47,462 nucleotides of DNA from Streptosporangiales bacterium. Its GTDB lineage: Bacteria; Actinomycetota; Actinomycetes; Streptosporangiales; WHST01. Of this stretch, positions 27,086-36,046 are shown in pieces (within the stretch, counting starts at the first letter, position 1; every line of letters begins with the position of its first letter). Under the pieces are notes generated by a model. The model was not told the DNA's origin and searched no databases. It saw only the letters and a program-made list of their open reading frames with translations. The stretch is from positions 1-47,462 of the forward strand of contig WHTA01000042.1 of NCBI GenBank assembly GCA_009379825.1, written 5' to 3'. A program made the translations under genes and the position numbers.

Positions 27086-27201
27086 CACCATCCCTACTCA
27101 TCCTGCCAGTATCCGCGATCCGAACCGATGACGGTGCAGCCGTGTCGGGTACGGGCGTGTCGGGCGTCCCGGCGGTGCGAACACCGGGCGCCGCGCCCGG
27201 G

Positions 27202-27207
27202 TACCCT
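27202..27207 (+). promoter_or_regulatory. Candidate -10 box for leaderless pdtaS
   Basis: TACCCT followed by 6 bases and the GTG start, with no SD sequence between. This is the spacing expected if transcription starts at the start codon. Confidence 0.5.
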
Positions 27208-27213
27208 GCTCAC

Positions 27214-28722
27214 GTGCCGACCCTCTCCGAGCTCGTTCGGCAGCACAGTCCCGCGAGCGCCGCCGATATCGAGTGGCTGCACATGCTCGCCTCCGAGTGG
27301 CAGCTGCTGGCCGACCTGTCCTTCGCCGACCTGCTCCTGTGGCTCCCCATCGACGGGGGCGCCTCCTGGGTGTGCATCGCGCAGGTGCGGCCAGCGACCG
27401 GCCCGACCGCGCACACTGACGACATGGTAGGCAGGGTGGTCGACCGCGGTCGGATGCGGCTGGTCGACCGGTCGTGGGAGGAACGCCGGATCTGCCGGGA
27501 AGGCGACTCCTCGTGGCGTTCCGGCGACGTCCCCGTACGGGAGGAGACCATCCCCGTACGCCGCGGCGACGACGTGCTCGGCGTGATCGCCAGGCACACC
27601 AACCTCACCGGCGTACGGACGCCCAGCCGGCTGGAGCTCACCTACCTGCGCACCGCCACCGAGCTGGCCCAGATGATCGCCTCCGGGCGGTTCCCCAAGC
27701 CGGGCGCGGTGCACGAGCTCGGCAGGTCGCCGCGGGTCGGCGACGGCCTGGTGCGGCTGGACGTGGACGGGGTGGTCGGGTACGCGAGCCCGAACGCGCT
27801 GTCCGCGTACCGCAGGCTGGGGCTGGCCGCCGACCTGGTGGGGAAGCGGCTGGACGCCGTCACGCACGACCTCGCCCCGTCCGCGGAGCCGGTGGACGAC
27901 ACGCTGTCGCAGGTCGTTACCGGGCGTGCGGCGGCCAACGCCGAGGTCGACAATGGCCAGGTGGCGCTGCAGCTACGCACCATCCCGATCGACCCGGACG
28001 GCCGGCGGATCGGCGGCCTGGTGCTGGTGCGGGACGTCTCCGAGCTGCGCCGCAGGGAGCGGGAGCTCCTCACCAAGGACGCGACCATCCGGGAGATCCA
28101 CCACCGGGTGAAGAACAACCTGCAGACCGTGGCGGCGCTGCTGCGGCTGCAGGCGCGCAGGCTCGAGGACGCGCCGCAGGCGAGCGCGGCGCTCGGCGAG
28201 GCCGTGCGCCGGGTCGGCTCGATCGCCGTGGTGCACGAGACGCTCTCGCAGTCCGAGGACGAGATGGTGGACTTCGACGGCGTCGCGGAGCGGCTGCTCG
28301 GCATGGTGGGGGAGGTGTCGGCGGCGGCCGGCCAGGTCGAGACCGTGCGCCGCGGTACGTTCGGCGTGCTGCCGGCGGACGTCGCGACGCCGCTTTCGCT
28401 GGTCCTCACCGAGCTGCTGCAGAACGCCGTCGAGCACGGGCTGCGCGGGCGTTCTGGCAGCGTCTCGCTGGTCGCCGAGCGCGCGGGCGAGCAGCTGCGC
28501 GTGGTCGTCGTGGACGACGGGGTGGGCCTGCCGCCGGAGTTCGACCTGGCGGCGTCGGGGAACCTCGGGCTGCAGATCGTCCGCACGCTGGTCGGCAGCG
28601 AGCTGCACGGCGTGCTCGAGATCGACGGGTGCGACAGCGGCGGCACGCAGGCCGTGCTCGACCTGCCGCTGGCCGCCACCCGCGGTGTCACGAGACGTAC
28701 GCCGTGGGAGGACGCTGAGTAG
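27214..28722 (+). CDS. pdtaS: Soluble sensor histidine kinase PdtaS
   Basis: Cytosolic histidine kinase of 502 residues. An N-terminal GAF domain (about 1-150; WLHMLASEWQLLADLSFADLLLW matches the M. tuberculosis Rv3220c start as I recall it) is followed by a PAS domain (about 170-285) and a HisKA_2 dimerisation domain with IREIHHRVKNNLQTVAALLRL (H296/H297 pair). The HATPase domain carries LTELLQNAVEHGL (N box), VVDDGVGLPPEF (G1) and GNLGLQIV (G2). The known partner PdtaR is an RNA-binding antiterminator encoded elsewhere. GTG 27214 is chosen because it gives the family N-terminus. The gene is next to whiB1, as in mycobacteria, with the two converging. Confidence 0.93.
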   Translation: MPTLSELVRQHSPASAADIEWLHMLASEWQLLADLSFADLLLWLPIDGGASWVCIAQVRPATGPTAHTDDMVGRVVDRGRMRLVDRSWEERRICREGDSSWRSGDVPVREETIPVRRGDDVLGVIARHTNLTGVRTPSRLELTYLRTATELAQMIASGRFPKPGAVHELGRSPRVGDGLVRLDVDGVVGYASPNALSAYRRLGLAADLVGKRLDAVTHDLAPSAEPVDDTLSQVVTGRAAANAEVDNGQVALQLRTIPIDPDGRRIGGLVLVRDVSELRRRERELLTKDATIREIHHRVKNNLQTVAALLRLQARRLEDAPQASAALGEAVRRVGSIAVVHETLSQSEDEMVDFDGVAERLLGMVGEVSAAAGQVETVRRGTFGVLPADVATPLSLVLTELLQNAVEHGLRGRSGSVSLVAERAGEQLRVVVVDDGVGLPPEFDLAASGNLGLQIVRTLVGSELHGVLEIDGCDSGGTQAVLDLPLAATRGVTRRTPWEDAE

Positions 28723-28868
28723 GGGCGACAGCCCGCCGATTACGGCCAGGCACAGCCACCCGACCTGATCGCGACGCGGAGGTGGCGTCGATCGGGCCGA
28801 GAAAGCCGGCCTGGCCGACGGGAGTTGCTGATCTGCACAGGTCGAGCGTGTGCTCGAGCATTGGGAAG

Positions 28869-28894
28869 GCGGGGCAACCAAGCGGGGCAACCAA
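28869..28894 (+). repeat. Tandem duplication of a 13-base unit
   Basis: GCGGGGCAACCAA occurs twice back to back (28869-28881 and 28882-28894), abutting the whiB1 terminator hairpin. It looks like a local slippage duplication. Confidence 0.8.
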
Positions 28895-28926
28895 AAGGCC
28901 CACGGCACAGGCCGCGGGCCTTGGTT
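28889..28926 (-). terminator. Rho-independent-like terminator of whiB1
   Basis: AAGGCCC (28895-28901) pairs perfectly with GGGCCTT (28916-28922). Outer AACC (28889-28892) pairs with GGTT (28923-28926), leaving two bulged A bases. On the minus strand the stem is followed by TTTT within TTTTGGTTG. It lies 36 bases past the whiB1 stop, in the 239-base gap to pdtaS, and could serve both genes. Confidence 0.72.
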
Positions 28927-28961
28927 ATCTCATCGGGGCTTGTTGATCGGTCGGGGGCCGA

Positions 28962-29216
28962 TCAGGCAGTCGCCTGCGCGCGATTGCGTACGCGCTGACG
29001 CTTGAGCGCGCGGCGCTCGTCCTCGCTCATGCCGCCCCAGACACCAGCATCCTGGCCGGTGGAAAGGGCCCATTCGAGGCAAGGGTCCATGACCGGGCAC
29101 TGCCGGCAGACAGCCTTTGCTTCTTCGATCTGTAGTAGCGCGGGGCCAGTGTTGCCGATCGGGAAGAACAACTCCGGATCGACCTCACGACACTTCGCCC
29201 GGTGGCGCCAGTCCAT
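28962..29216 (-). CDS. whiB1: WhiB-family iron-sulfur transcription factor WhiB1
   Basis: Small [4Fe-4S] protein of 84 residues that binds the primary sigma factor and responds to nitric oxide; essential in mycobacteria. The cluster ligands are C9, C37, C40 and C46 (MDWRHRAKC..., AVCRQCPVMDPC). The GVWGG turn and the basic SEDERRALKRQRVRNRAQATA tail follow. Length, ligand spacing and the DPELFFPIGN segment match M. tuberculosis WhiB1 (Rv3219). The start at 29216 is set by the MDWRH N-terminus, with an AAGGGAG ribosome site 4 bases away. A CRP-like palindrome lies 82 bases upstream and a terminator downstream, so it is a single-gene unit. Confidence 0.96.
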   Translation of the reverse strand: MDWRHRAKCREVDPELFFPIGNTGPALLQIEEAKAVCRQCPVMDPCLEWALSTGQDAGVWGGMSEDERRALKRQRVRNRAQATA

Positions 29217-29297
29217 CAGTCTCCCTTTCCTCCGTTTCTGGTGGGGGCCCAAGGAGCAGACGTGCCTCGGTGACGAGTCACGTCCGAACCATCTCCT

Positions 29298-29313
29298 TGT
29301 GAATACTTTCACG
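29298..29313. promoter_or_regulatory. CRP/Cmr-like binding site upstream of whiB1
   Basis: TGTGA-ATACTT-TCACG is nine of ten matches to the CRP consensus TGTGA-N6-TCACA. It is centred about 90 bases before the whiB1 start. M. tuberculosis whiB1 is known to be controlled by the cAMP receptor protein Rv3676 through sites of this form, so conservation is plausible. The rest of 29217-29503 shows only the whiB1 leader and no gene. Confidence 0.68.
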
Positions 29314-29503
29314 ATCTGAGCGAGACGCTGACAGCGAACGCTTCTGTGGTGTGGATTCCGACCTTTCCAGGTGAAAGGCCTATCCGCAAGGGTTTACCCC
29401 GGGAAAATCGATCTATCCGTCTGTCTGCTCGATCACATCGTGGTTCAGTGCATCACCATAGAGGGGATCGGAGGAATCCGGTCATCCGTTACAGCCCGAT
29501 TAC

Positions 29504-30430
29504 TCAAAGCACGACGTCGAGCGCCTCGGGGACGCTCCGGAACGTTACCCGTTCGCGCTCGCCCAGGTACTCACCGTCAACTTGATGGGGGAGTGGGCGT
29601 ACCGCGGTGACGGTGAACTCGGGCATGTCGTGGAGAACCAGCGCGGACCGGCCACCCGGCTTCTTCGTGCTGCGGCCGAGGATCCGCATCAGTTGGTCCG
29701 TCGAGGCGATGGTGCGCATGGTGCGGAGCGAGAAGACGTCGAGACCGGTGTCGAACGACGCGTCCGGGCACGGGTTCAGGGCCTGTTTCCCCGCGTACGT
29801 CCACGGTGCCGTGTTCTGCACGATGGCACAGAAGAGGTCGGGGATCGTCGGCTGGCCGGGCCGTTCGATGGCCAGCGGCGGGTGTCTGCGGTCGGAGGCG
29901 GTGAAGAAGTACCGCACGGCGGTGCGTTGGTGCACCGAGTTCGACACCTTCAGCCCGGTCGACCGCAGCGCCTCAGCCGCACGAACGATCTCCGCGTCCA
30001 GGCCGAGGCCGGAGCAGAACGTGAAGTAGCGGTCGTCGGCCTGGCCGAGCCCGATGGGGCGCCTGCGGCCCGACCGCAGCGCATCGATGACCGCGCCCGT
30101 CGCCTCGACCGCGTCGCTCGGCAGGCCGAGCGCGCGGGCGAAGACGTTCGTGCTGCCGCCGGGGATCACCGCGAGCGCGGGCAGCCGGCCGACCGGACCG
30201 CCGGCGAGCAACCCGTTCACGACCTCGTTCACCGTGCCGTCGCCGCCGAGCACGACGAGCGCGTCGACCTCCTCGGTGACGCAGTGCTGGGCGAGGGCCG
30301 CGGCGTGCCCGCGGTACCTGGTCTCCACGATGTCGAGCTTCGTCTCGCTGGCGAGCGCGCGGCAGAGGACATCGCGCGTGCGAGATGTCGTAGTGGTGGC
30401 GTTCGGGTTCACCACCAGGACAGCACGCAT
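29504..30430 (-). CDS. Diacylglycerol/lipid kinase family protein (YegS-like)
   Basis: DAGK-catalytic-domain lipid kinase of 308 residues, expected to phosphorylate diacylglycerol or a related lipid at the membrane face. The nucleotide-binding region is VVNPNATTTT at the N-terminus and LVVLGGDGTVNEVVNGLL (about residues 58-75). AVIPGGSTNVFARALGLP and FTFCSGLGLDAEIVRAAE follow, with the C-terminal beta-sandwich ending in PHQVDGEYLGERERVTFR, the usual G-D-G-E-like motif (here VDGE). ATG 30430 is preceded by TAGGCT with a 6-base spacer (30437-30442), a leaderless arrangement. Position beside whiB1 fits the M. tuberculosis Rv3218 locus from memory. The lipid substrate is unknown. Confidence 0.88.
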   Translation of the reverse strand: MRAVLVVNPNATTTTSRTRDVLCRALASETKLDIVETRYRGHAAALAQHCVTEEVDALVVLGGDGTVNEVVNGLLAGGPVGRLPALAVIPGGSTNVFARALGLPSDAVEATGAVIDALRSGRRRPIGLGQADDRYFTFCSGLGLDAEIVRAAEALRSTGLKVSNSVHQRTAVRYFFTASDRRHPPLAIERPGQPTIPDLFCAIVQNTAPWTYAGKQALNPCPDASFDTGLDVFSLRTMRTIASTDQLMRILGRSTKKPGGRSALVLHDMPEFTVTAVRPLPHQVDGEYLGERERVTFRSVPEALDVVL

Positions 30431-30516
30431 GCGACCAGCCTAGGGTGTGCCTCGCAATGGCGTCCCGAGGCGAGCGGCGGCCAGCGGCACACCCTCGGGC
30501 GGATAGGCTGCCGTAC

Positions 30517-30924
30517 GTGACCGAGTGGCTTGCCGGCAGACCGCCACTGCTCGTGACGGCCGCGGTGATCGTGTTCCTGCAGGGCGTTCTCGTCGCCGTG
30601 CTCGCGGTGGTCGTGGGGGTGGGCGCGCTCGTCGGTGGTTCGTCGGACCTCGCCGGCGCGGAGGTCATGGCGCTGTTCGGCCTTGCCGTCGGGGCGGGGC
30701 TGGTGGTCGTGGCGCGGGGGCTGTTCCTGCGCAGGCGCTGGGGACGGGCGCCGGCGTTGCTGACCCAGCTGCTGTGTGTGCCGGTGGCGGTGGCTCTCGT
30801 CCAGGCGCAGCAGTACGTGCCGGGCATCGTGCTCGGCGCGGCCGCGGTGGTCGCCGCGTTCTGCGTCATCTCCCGGCCGGTGAGCGAGGCGCTCGGCGAC
30901 GCGCAGCGCGCGGCGTGGGACTAG
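30517..30924 (+). CDS. Small four-helix integral membrane protein
   Basis: Membrane protein of 135 residues with four hydrophobic helices: LLVTAAVIVFLQGVLVAVLAVVV, EVMALFGLAVGAGLVVVARGL, APALLTQLLCVPVAVALVQ and GIVLGAAAVVAAFCVIS. Short charged loops (FLRRRWGRA, SRPVSEALGDAQRAAWD) lie between and after. It resembles the actinobacterial family seen at M. tuberculosis Rv3217c, which sits in the same relative position. The start is GTG at 30517, with TAGGCT 7 bases upstream (30504-30509) and no ribosome site, so a leaderless mRNA is likely. Its stop is 3 bases from that of the convergent regulator gene. Function unknown. Confidence 0.8.
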   Translation: MTEWLAGRPPLLVTAAVIVFLQGVLVAVLAVVVGVGALVGGSSDLAGAEVMALFGLAVGAGLVVVARGLFLRRRWGRAPALLTQLLCVPVAVALVQAQQYVPGIVLGAAAVVAAFCVISRPVSEALGDAQRAAWD

Positions 30925-30927
30925 CGC

Positions 30928-31301
30928 TCAGTCCAGCGCGCCGACCAGCTTGTCCAGCGCGGACTGGGCGGTCGCGGAGCCCAGCGGGCCGATGCCCACC
31001 AGGGACGCGACGAGTACGGCGATCTCGCCGGTGGTGAGCTCCACGCTGGTGCGGCTGCGGCTCACGGTGAACGAGTAGCCGCCGCGCGGGCCGCGCCTGG
31101 ACGCGATCGGCACGCCGGCCGTGCGGAGCTGCTGGACGTCCCGCTCGATGCTGCGCGCGCTGACGCCGAGCGCGCGCGGGCGAGCGCGTCGACGGCGACC
31201 GCCTTCGGGGCGCTCGCGCGTAGCTCCTCGAGGATGCGTTGCTGGCGCTCCACCCGTGGCACCATCGGATGGACGTACGATGCGGTGGCCGGTGTGGGCA
31301 C
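30928..31301 (-). pseudogene. YafY/DeoR-like HTH regulator, frameshifted in a CG run
   Basis: Short helix-turn-helix protein of the YafY type, read in two frames. GTG 31301 (GAGGAGG six bases upstream) starts VPTPATASYVHPMVPRVERQQRILEELRA..VDALAR; the HTH then continues two bases out of frame as ALGVSARSIERDVQQLRTAGVPIASRRGPRGGYSF to a stop at 30928. Removing one CG unit from the GC alternation at 31170-31178 restores a protein of about 123 residues. No WYL ligand domain follows the HTH and short wing, so even the repaired protein is short for the family. It diverges from the DinB-like gene, a common regulator/target pairing. Replication slippage or sequencing error are both possible. Confidence 0.75.
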
Positions 31302-31364
31302 GGCTTGCCTCCTCGTCGAGATGTCGCCACAGCCCTGGCGGGAACCCACCGTATCGTCGAAGCC

Positions 31365-31925
31365 ATGACCATCGACTACCACCGTGAACTGCTCGAGCAG
31401 CTGCAGTGGCACTGGACGAGCCAGCTGCGTCCGCGCCTGGACGACCTGACCGACGACGAGTACTTCTGGGAGCCGGTGGCCGGCTGCTGGTCGATCCGGC
31501 CACGCCCCGAGGGCGGCTTCTCCTGCGACTGGGCGCCGAGCGAGCCGAGCCCGCCGCCGGTCACCACGATCGCGTGGCGGCTGGCCCATGTGAGCGTCCT
31601 GGTGCTGGGAATGCGCACCGCCACCCACTTCGACGGCGTCACGCAGCAGGAGTACGGCGCGCAGTTGCAGACGCGGGACTGGCCGGGCAGCGCCGCGGAC
31701 GGCCTGGCCGCCCTCGACGACGCGTACGACCGGTGGGTGAAGGGCGTGCAGTCGTGGACCGCCGCCGACCTGGAGGCGGAGTGCGGCATTGCCGAGGGCC
31801 CGTGGGCGCGGCACCCGCGCGCCACGCTCGTGCTGCACATCAACCGTGAGGTCATCCACCACGGCGCCGAGGTGGCGACGTTGCGCGACCTGTACCGCGC
31901 CAGCGGCGGCGGCCGGCTGTCCTGA
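31365..31925 (+). CDS. DinB-like four-helix protein
   Basis: DinB/YfiT-type metalloprotein of 186 residues, a fold shared with mycothiol- and bacillithiol-dependent transferases. HRELLEQLQWHWTSQLRPRLDDLTDDEYFWEP forms helix 1. RLAHVSVLVLGMRTATHF supplies the first conserved histidine, and LVLHINREVIHHGAEVATLRDLY the C-terminal HxxxH-type ligands. This subgroup (GCWSIRPRP near the N-terminus) is common in actinobacteria; its substrate is unknown. ATG 31365 is preceded by TATCGT and a 7-base spacer (31352-31357), the leaderless pattern. The divergent YafY-like gene probably controls it. Its TGA stop forms part of a hairpin shared with the convergent CGNR gene. Confidence 0.85.
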   Translation: MTIDYHRELLEQLQWHWTSQLRPRLDDLTDDEYFWEPVAGCWSIRPRPEGGFSCDWAPSEPSPPPVTTIAWRLAHVSVLVLGMRTATHFDGVTQQEYGAQLQTRDWPGSAADGLAALDDAYDRWVKGVQSWTAADLEAECGIAEGPWARHPRATLVLHINREVIHHGAEVATLRDLYRASGGGRLS

Positions 31926-31951
31926 CCGCCGCGGACCGGGCGAGGCGGTCA
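31923..31951. terminator. Bidirectional hairpin spanning two stop codons
   Basis: TGACCGCC (31923-31930) pairs perfectly with GGCGGTCA (31944-31951). The outer TGA and TCA are the stop codons of the two convergent genes, so the hairpin is symmetrical for both strands. No U-run follows. Confidence 0.5.
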
Positions 31952-32509
31952 GCCGGTGGCGCGGCCGGCCTGCTCCCTGCGGCGGGCGCGGTAGGCGGCC
32001 ACGTTCGCCCGGGTGGCGCACCGGTCCGAGCAGTACCGCCTGGACCTGTTGGTGGACGTGTCGAGGAAGACGAACCGGCACGGGTCGGCCTGGCAGGCGC
32101 CGAGCCGGTCCGGGGTGAGCTCGGTGACCAGGGTGGCGATGCCGAACACCGCCCGCGCCACGTAGCGCTCGGTCGGTGAGCCGGACTCACTGAGGTGCAG
32201 ATGCCAGCCGGAGTCGTCGTGGTCGGTGACGACCGGCCGGACCGGGAACTCGGTCAGCAGCGCGTTCAGCTTCACCATTGCGCCGCGCACGTCGTCCGCC
32301 TCGACCGCTTCGAACACCGCGCGCAGCCGGTCGCGCAGCTCCCGCAGCTGGCGCAGGTCGTTCTTCGTACAGGTCGCCCTGGACTTGGGGAGGTCGGCGA
32401 AGAACGCGCGCAGCTGCGCGAGGTCGGTGAGCTGGTCCCCGTCTTCGCGGCTCAGGTCGTTGGTGTTGACCAGGCGGACGGCGAGCTCGGCATACGACGT
32501 GAGATCCAC
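31949..32509 (-). CDS. ABATE/CGNR zinc-finger domain protein, variant motif
   Basis: Protein of 186 residues with an N-terminal ABATE-type region (YAELAVRLVNTNDLSREDGDQLTDLAQLRAFFADL) and a C-terminal four-cysteine finger. The finger runs CQADPCRFVFLDTSTNRSRRYCSDRCATRANVAAYRARRR near residues 138-177. In the typical family the last cysteine begins CGNR; here it reads CATR, while the Cys spacing is kept. Such proteins are thought to be stress-related transcription factors. GTG 32509 is chosen because GGGGAT lies just upstream and the family begins close to the ABATE helix; an ATG-like start at 32569 would add unsupported residues. It converges on the DinB-like gene with a shared terminator hairpin. 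Confidence 0.82.
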   Translation of the reverse strand: MDLTSYAELAVRLVNTNDLSREDGDQLTDLAQLRAFFADLPKSRATCTKNDLRQLRELRDRLRAVFEAVEADDVRGAMVKLNALLTEFPVRPVVTDHDDSGWHLHLSESGSPTERYVARAVFGIATLVTELTPDRLGACQADPCRFVFLDTSTNRSRRYCSDRCATRANVAAYRARRREQAGRATG

Positions 32510-32723
32510 ATGATCCCCTATCGGCGACGGTTGGCGTCGATGATCACATCTTCCCGCACCGCATGCCAACGGTTGGGCTCACCCGCTCGCGGGCGGCCGA
32601 CCGCTTTCTGTCAGAATCACACGACGCGAGCGATCCTCGTTGCGCGCCTGCGGTGACCGGCGTACATCAATGCCGACGTCACGTCGCGCTCCTGGTTGCC
32701 AGATAAGAGCTGAGGGGATCAGC

Positions 32724-33878
<1,155 letters not shown>

Positions 33879-33915
33879 CCCCGGCGCCGGTCGGTGTGAG
33901 GTTTGCCCGGCAGCA

Positions 33916-33944
33916 TTGGTTTGGCCGCCGAGCACCGTTACAGT
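33916..33944 (+). promoter_or_regulatory. Promoter of the MDR oxidoreductase gene, leaderless
   Basis: TTGGTT (33916-33921) and TACAGT (33939-33944) are separated by 17 bases, and the -10 is 6 bases from the ATG. Both hexamer spacing and start position fit a sigma-70-type leaderless promoter. Confidence 0.6.
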
Positions 33945-33950
33945 CGCCCC

Positions 33951-34919
33951 ATGTTCGCTATCAGTGTCACCGACTTCAACGACGCCGATCCGCTCGCCGG
34001 CCTGACACTCGATGAACGGCCCGCGCCGGCCGACCGGCCGGGGTGGACGGCTGTCACCGTACGGGCTGCATCGCTGAACCAGCACGACATCTGGTCGCTG
34101 CGCGGCGTCGGGCTCGGCGCCGACGAGCTGCCACGCGTGCTCGGTTGCGACGTCGCCGGCGTTGACGAGGACGGCGACGACGTCGTCGCGCACTCGGTGA
34201 TCCCAAGCGACGACTGGCTCGGCGACGAGACGCTCGACCCGAAGCGGTCGCTGCTCTCCGAGCGCTACGACGGGACGTTCGCCGAGCAGGTACTGGTGCC
34301 GCGGCGCAACCTGCTCGCCAAGCCGGCCACGTTGAGCTTCACCGAAGCCGCGTGCCTGCCGACCGCCTGGCTGACGGCGTACCGGATGCTGTTCACCAAC
34401 TCTGGGCTGCAGCCAGGCGGCTCGGTGCTCGTGCAGGGCGCAGGGGGAGGCGTCGCGACGGCGCTGATCGTGCTCGCCCGCGCCGCGGGCCTGCGGGTCT
34501 TCGCGACCAGCCGCAGCGACGCGAAGCGCAAGCGCGCCGTCGAGCTTGGCGCGCACGAGGCGTTCGAGTCGGGTGCGCGGCTGCCGATGCGCGTCGACGC
34601 GGTGATGGAGACGGTGGGCAAGGCGACCTGGAGCCACTCGGTGAAGTGCCTGCGGCCTGGCGGCCGGATCGTGGTCAGCGGCGCGACCACCGGGCCGGAC
34701 CCGTCCGCGGAGCTGCAGCGCGTCTTCTACACCCAGCTCTCGGTCATCGGGTCCACCATGGGCGACCGCAGCGAGCTGCAGCAGTTGCTGTCGTTCCTCG
34801 ACGTCACAGGCGCGCGGCCGGCGATCGACAGGGAGCTGCCGATGTCGTCCGCGCGCGACGGCTTCCAGGCCATGCTCGACGGTGACCTGTTCGGCAAGAT
34901 CGTCTTCACGCTCGACTGA
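33951..34919 (+). CDS. Zinc-binding-dehydrogenase-like MDR oxidoreductase
   Basis: Medium-chain dehydrogenase/reductase of 322 residues. The GroES-like N-terminal part (VRAASLNQHDIWSLRG, PRVLGCDVAGVDEDG) lacks the catalytic-zinc cysteine/histidine set and the four-cysteine structural lobe, so it is more like quinone oxidoreductases. The Rossmann part has FTEAACLPTAWLTAYRML, VLVQGAGGGVATALIVLARAAGLRVFATSRSDAKR and LRPGGRIVVSGATTGPDP. NADPH-dependent reduction of an enone or quinone is likely from the family; the substrate is unknown. Its last 14 bases overlap the 3' end of the convergent SRPBCC gene, leaving no room for a terminator. Confidence 0.88.
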   Translation: MFAISVTDFNDADPLAGLTLDERPAPADRPGWTAVTVRAASLNQHDIWSLRGVGLGADELPRVLGCDVAGVDEDGDDVVAHSVIPSDDWLGDETLDPKRSLLSERYDGTFAEQVLVPRRNLLAKPATLSFTEAACLPTAWLTAYRMLFTNSGLQPGGSVLVQGAGGGVATALIVLARAAGLRVFATSRSDAKRKRAVELGAHEAFESGARLPMRVDAVMETVGKATWSHSVKCLRPGGRIVVSGATTGPDPSAELQRVFYTQLSVIGSTMGDRSELQQLLSFLDVTGARPAIDRELPMSSARDGFQAMLDGDLFGKIVFTLD

Positions 34920-35325
34920 GCCGGTCGAGCACGTCGCGGAACCCCTGCCGCTGCTGTTCCTGGAAACCGAAGAAGAACCGGTTGGCCAGCGGCACCAGCC
35001 AGCGGGTCTTGCTGGCCACGTTGTAGACGCGGTACGTCACCTGTGTGCCGTCGCCGGTGACGGCCACCGTCCACTCGCCGCGGTACCACCAGCCGCCCTG
35101 GATCGCGAGGGTGTCGGCCGACAGCTCGACGGTCTGGGTGCCACCGGCGATCGTCAGGGTGAACCGCTGCGGACCGCCGGACAGCGTCTCGCCGAGATCC
35201 GTGAGCAGCCAGCCGTTGGTGTCGCTCACCGGTCCAGGGCGGACGGTCAGCACGAGGTCGCGTACCCGCTCGACGGGCGTCTCCACGACGCCGGTGCTGC
35301 GGTGCAGCAGCTTGCGTCCGGCCAC
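34906..35325 (-). CDS. SRPBCC-like (START/polyketide-cyclase fold) protein
   Basis: Single-domain protein of 139 residues read as an SRPBCC ligand-binding fold: an N-terminal strand/helix (STGVVETPVERVRDLVLTV), a central sheet with WLLTDLGETLSGGPQRFTLTI, GGWWYRGEWTVAVTGDGTQVTYRVYNV, and a long C-terminal helix (LANRFFFGFQEQQRQGFRDVLDRLSR). No catalytic residues are evident. GTG 35325 is four bases after the PadR stop, with little SD sequence, so it is probably translated by coupling as the third gene of the DUF4097-PadR operon. The C-terminal codons overlap the MDR gene on the other strand. The fold is an inference from pattern and length. Confidence 0.68.
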   Translation of the reverse strand: MAGRKLLHRSTGVVETPVERVRDLVLTVRPGPVSDTNGWLLTDLGETLSGGPQRFTLTIAGGTQTVELSADTLAIQGGWWYRGEWTVAVTGDGTQVTYRVYNVASKTRWLVPLANRFFFGFQEQQRQGFRDVLDRLSRA

Positions 35326-35329
35326 GGTC

Positions 35330-36046
35330 TCAACGACGCAGGTCGCGGACGTGGGTCAGGGCGCCCTGCAGCGTCGTGTGCATGTCGCGCAGCACGTCCT
35401 CGCCGAGGTTGGCCTGCACCGCCTTGCGTACCTCCGCGCGGAGCTCGTCGGCGGCCTGCAGCAGCTGGTGCGCCGGCCGCTTCCCCTCCATGTCCCAGCC
35501 GTGCCGCCACTCGCCGTGCAGCGACCTGGTGCTCTCCTTGACCGCGCGCTTCGCCTCCTCCATGGCCTGCTTCGCCTCGGCCCAGCCGGGCCAGTCGGAG
35601 AGGTTCTCCCACGGCGCGCCGCCGCGGTCGTCGCCGTCGGTCCGCTGGTTCTCTGCGTCGCGCACCTCGCGGGCCGCGGTCTTCAGCTCCTCGCGCAGGC
35701 CACGTACGGACGCGCGCACGTCCTCGCGCACCTCCCGCGCGAGGTCGCGTACCGAGCGGTCGATGTCCTGCTCGAGGGCGGCCAGCTCGTCGGCGCGGTC
35801 GGCGAGCTCGGCGCGGCCGGCGTCGGTGAGGCGGTAGATCTTCTTGCCCCCGCTGACCTCGTGCTCGACCAGGCCCTCCTCGGTGAGCCTGGACAGCCGC
35901 GGGTAGATGGTGCCGGCCGACGGGGCGTAGACGCCCATGAACCGGTCTTCGAGCGAGCGGATGATGTCGTAGCCGTGCCGCGGCTGCTCGTCGAGCAGCT
36001 TCAGCAGGTACAGCCGCAGCCGGCCGTGTCCGAACACCGAGCTCAT
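35330..36046 (-). CDS. PadR-family transcriptional regulator with long helical tail
   Basis: PadR regulator of 238 residues. The winged helix is RLYLLKLLDEQPRHGYDIIRSLEDRFMGVYAPSAGTIYPRLSRLTEEGLVEHE at residues about 11-63, followed by GGKKIYRLTDAGRAELADR. The rest is a long charged helical region (LEQDIDRSVRDLAREVREDVRASVRGLREELKTAAREVRDAEN) and a Trp-rich segment (WENLSDWPGWAEAKQAMEEA), much longer than the usual PadR dimer helix. ATG 36046 overlaps the upstream DUF4097 stop by 4 bases. It probably controls its own operon through the GATATATC palindromes found ahead of the DUF4097 gene. The ligand is unknown. Confidence 0.92.
   Translation of the reverse strand: MSSVFGHGRLRLYLLKLLDEQPRHGYDIIRSLEDRFMGVYAPSAGTIYPRLSRLTEEGLVEHEVSGGKKIYRLTDAGRAELADRADELAALEQDIDRSVRDLAREVREDVRASVRGLREELKTAAREVRDAENQRTDGDDRGGAPWENLSDWPGWAEAKQAMEEAKRAVKESTRSLHGEWRHGWDMEGKRPAHQLLQAADELRAEVRKAVQANLGEDVLRDMHTTLQGALTHVRDLRR

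Noticed and set aside
28869-28894. CRISPR-like repeat
   Set aside because: Only two abutting 13-base copies without spacers.
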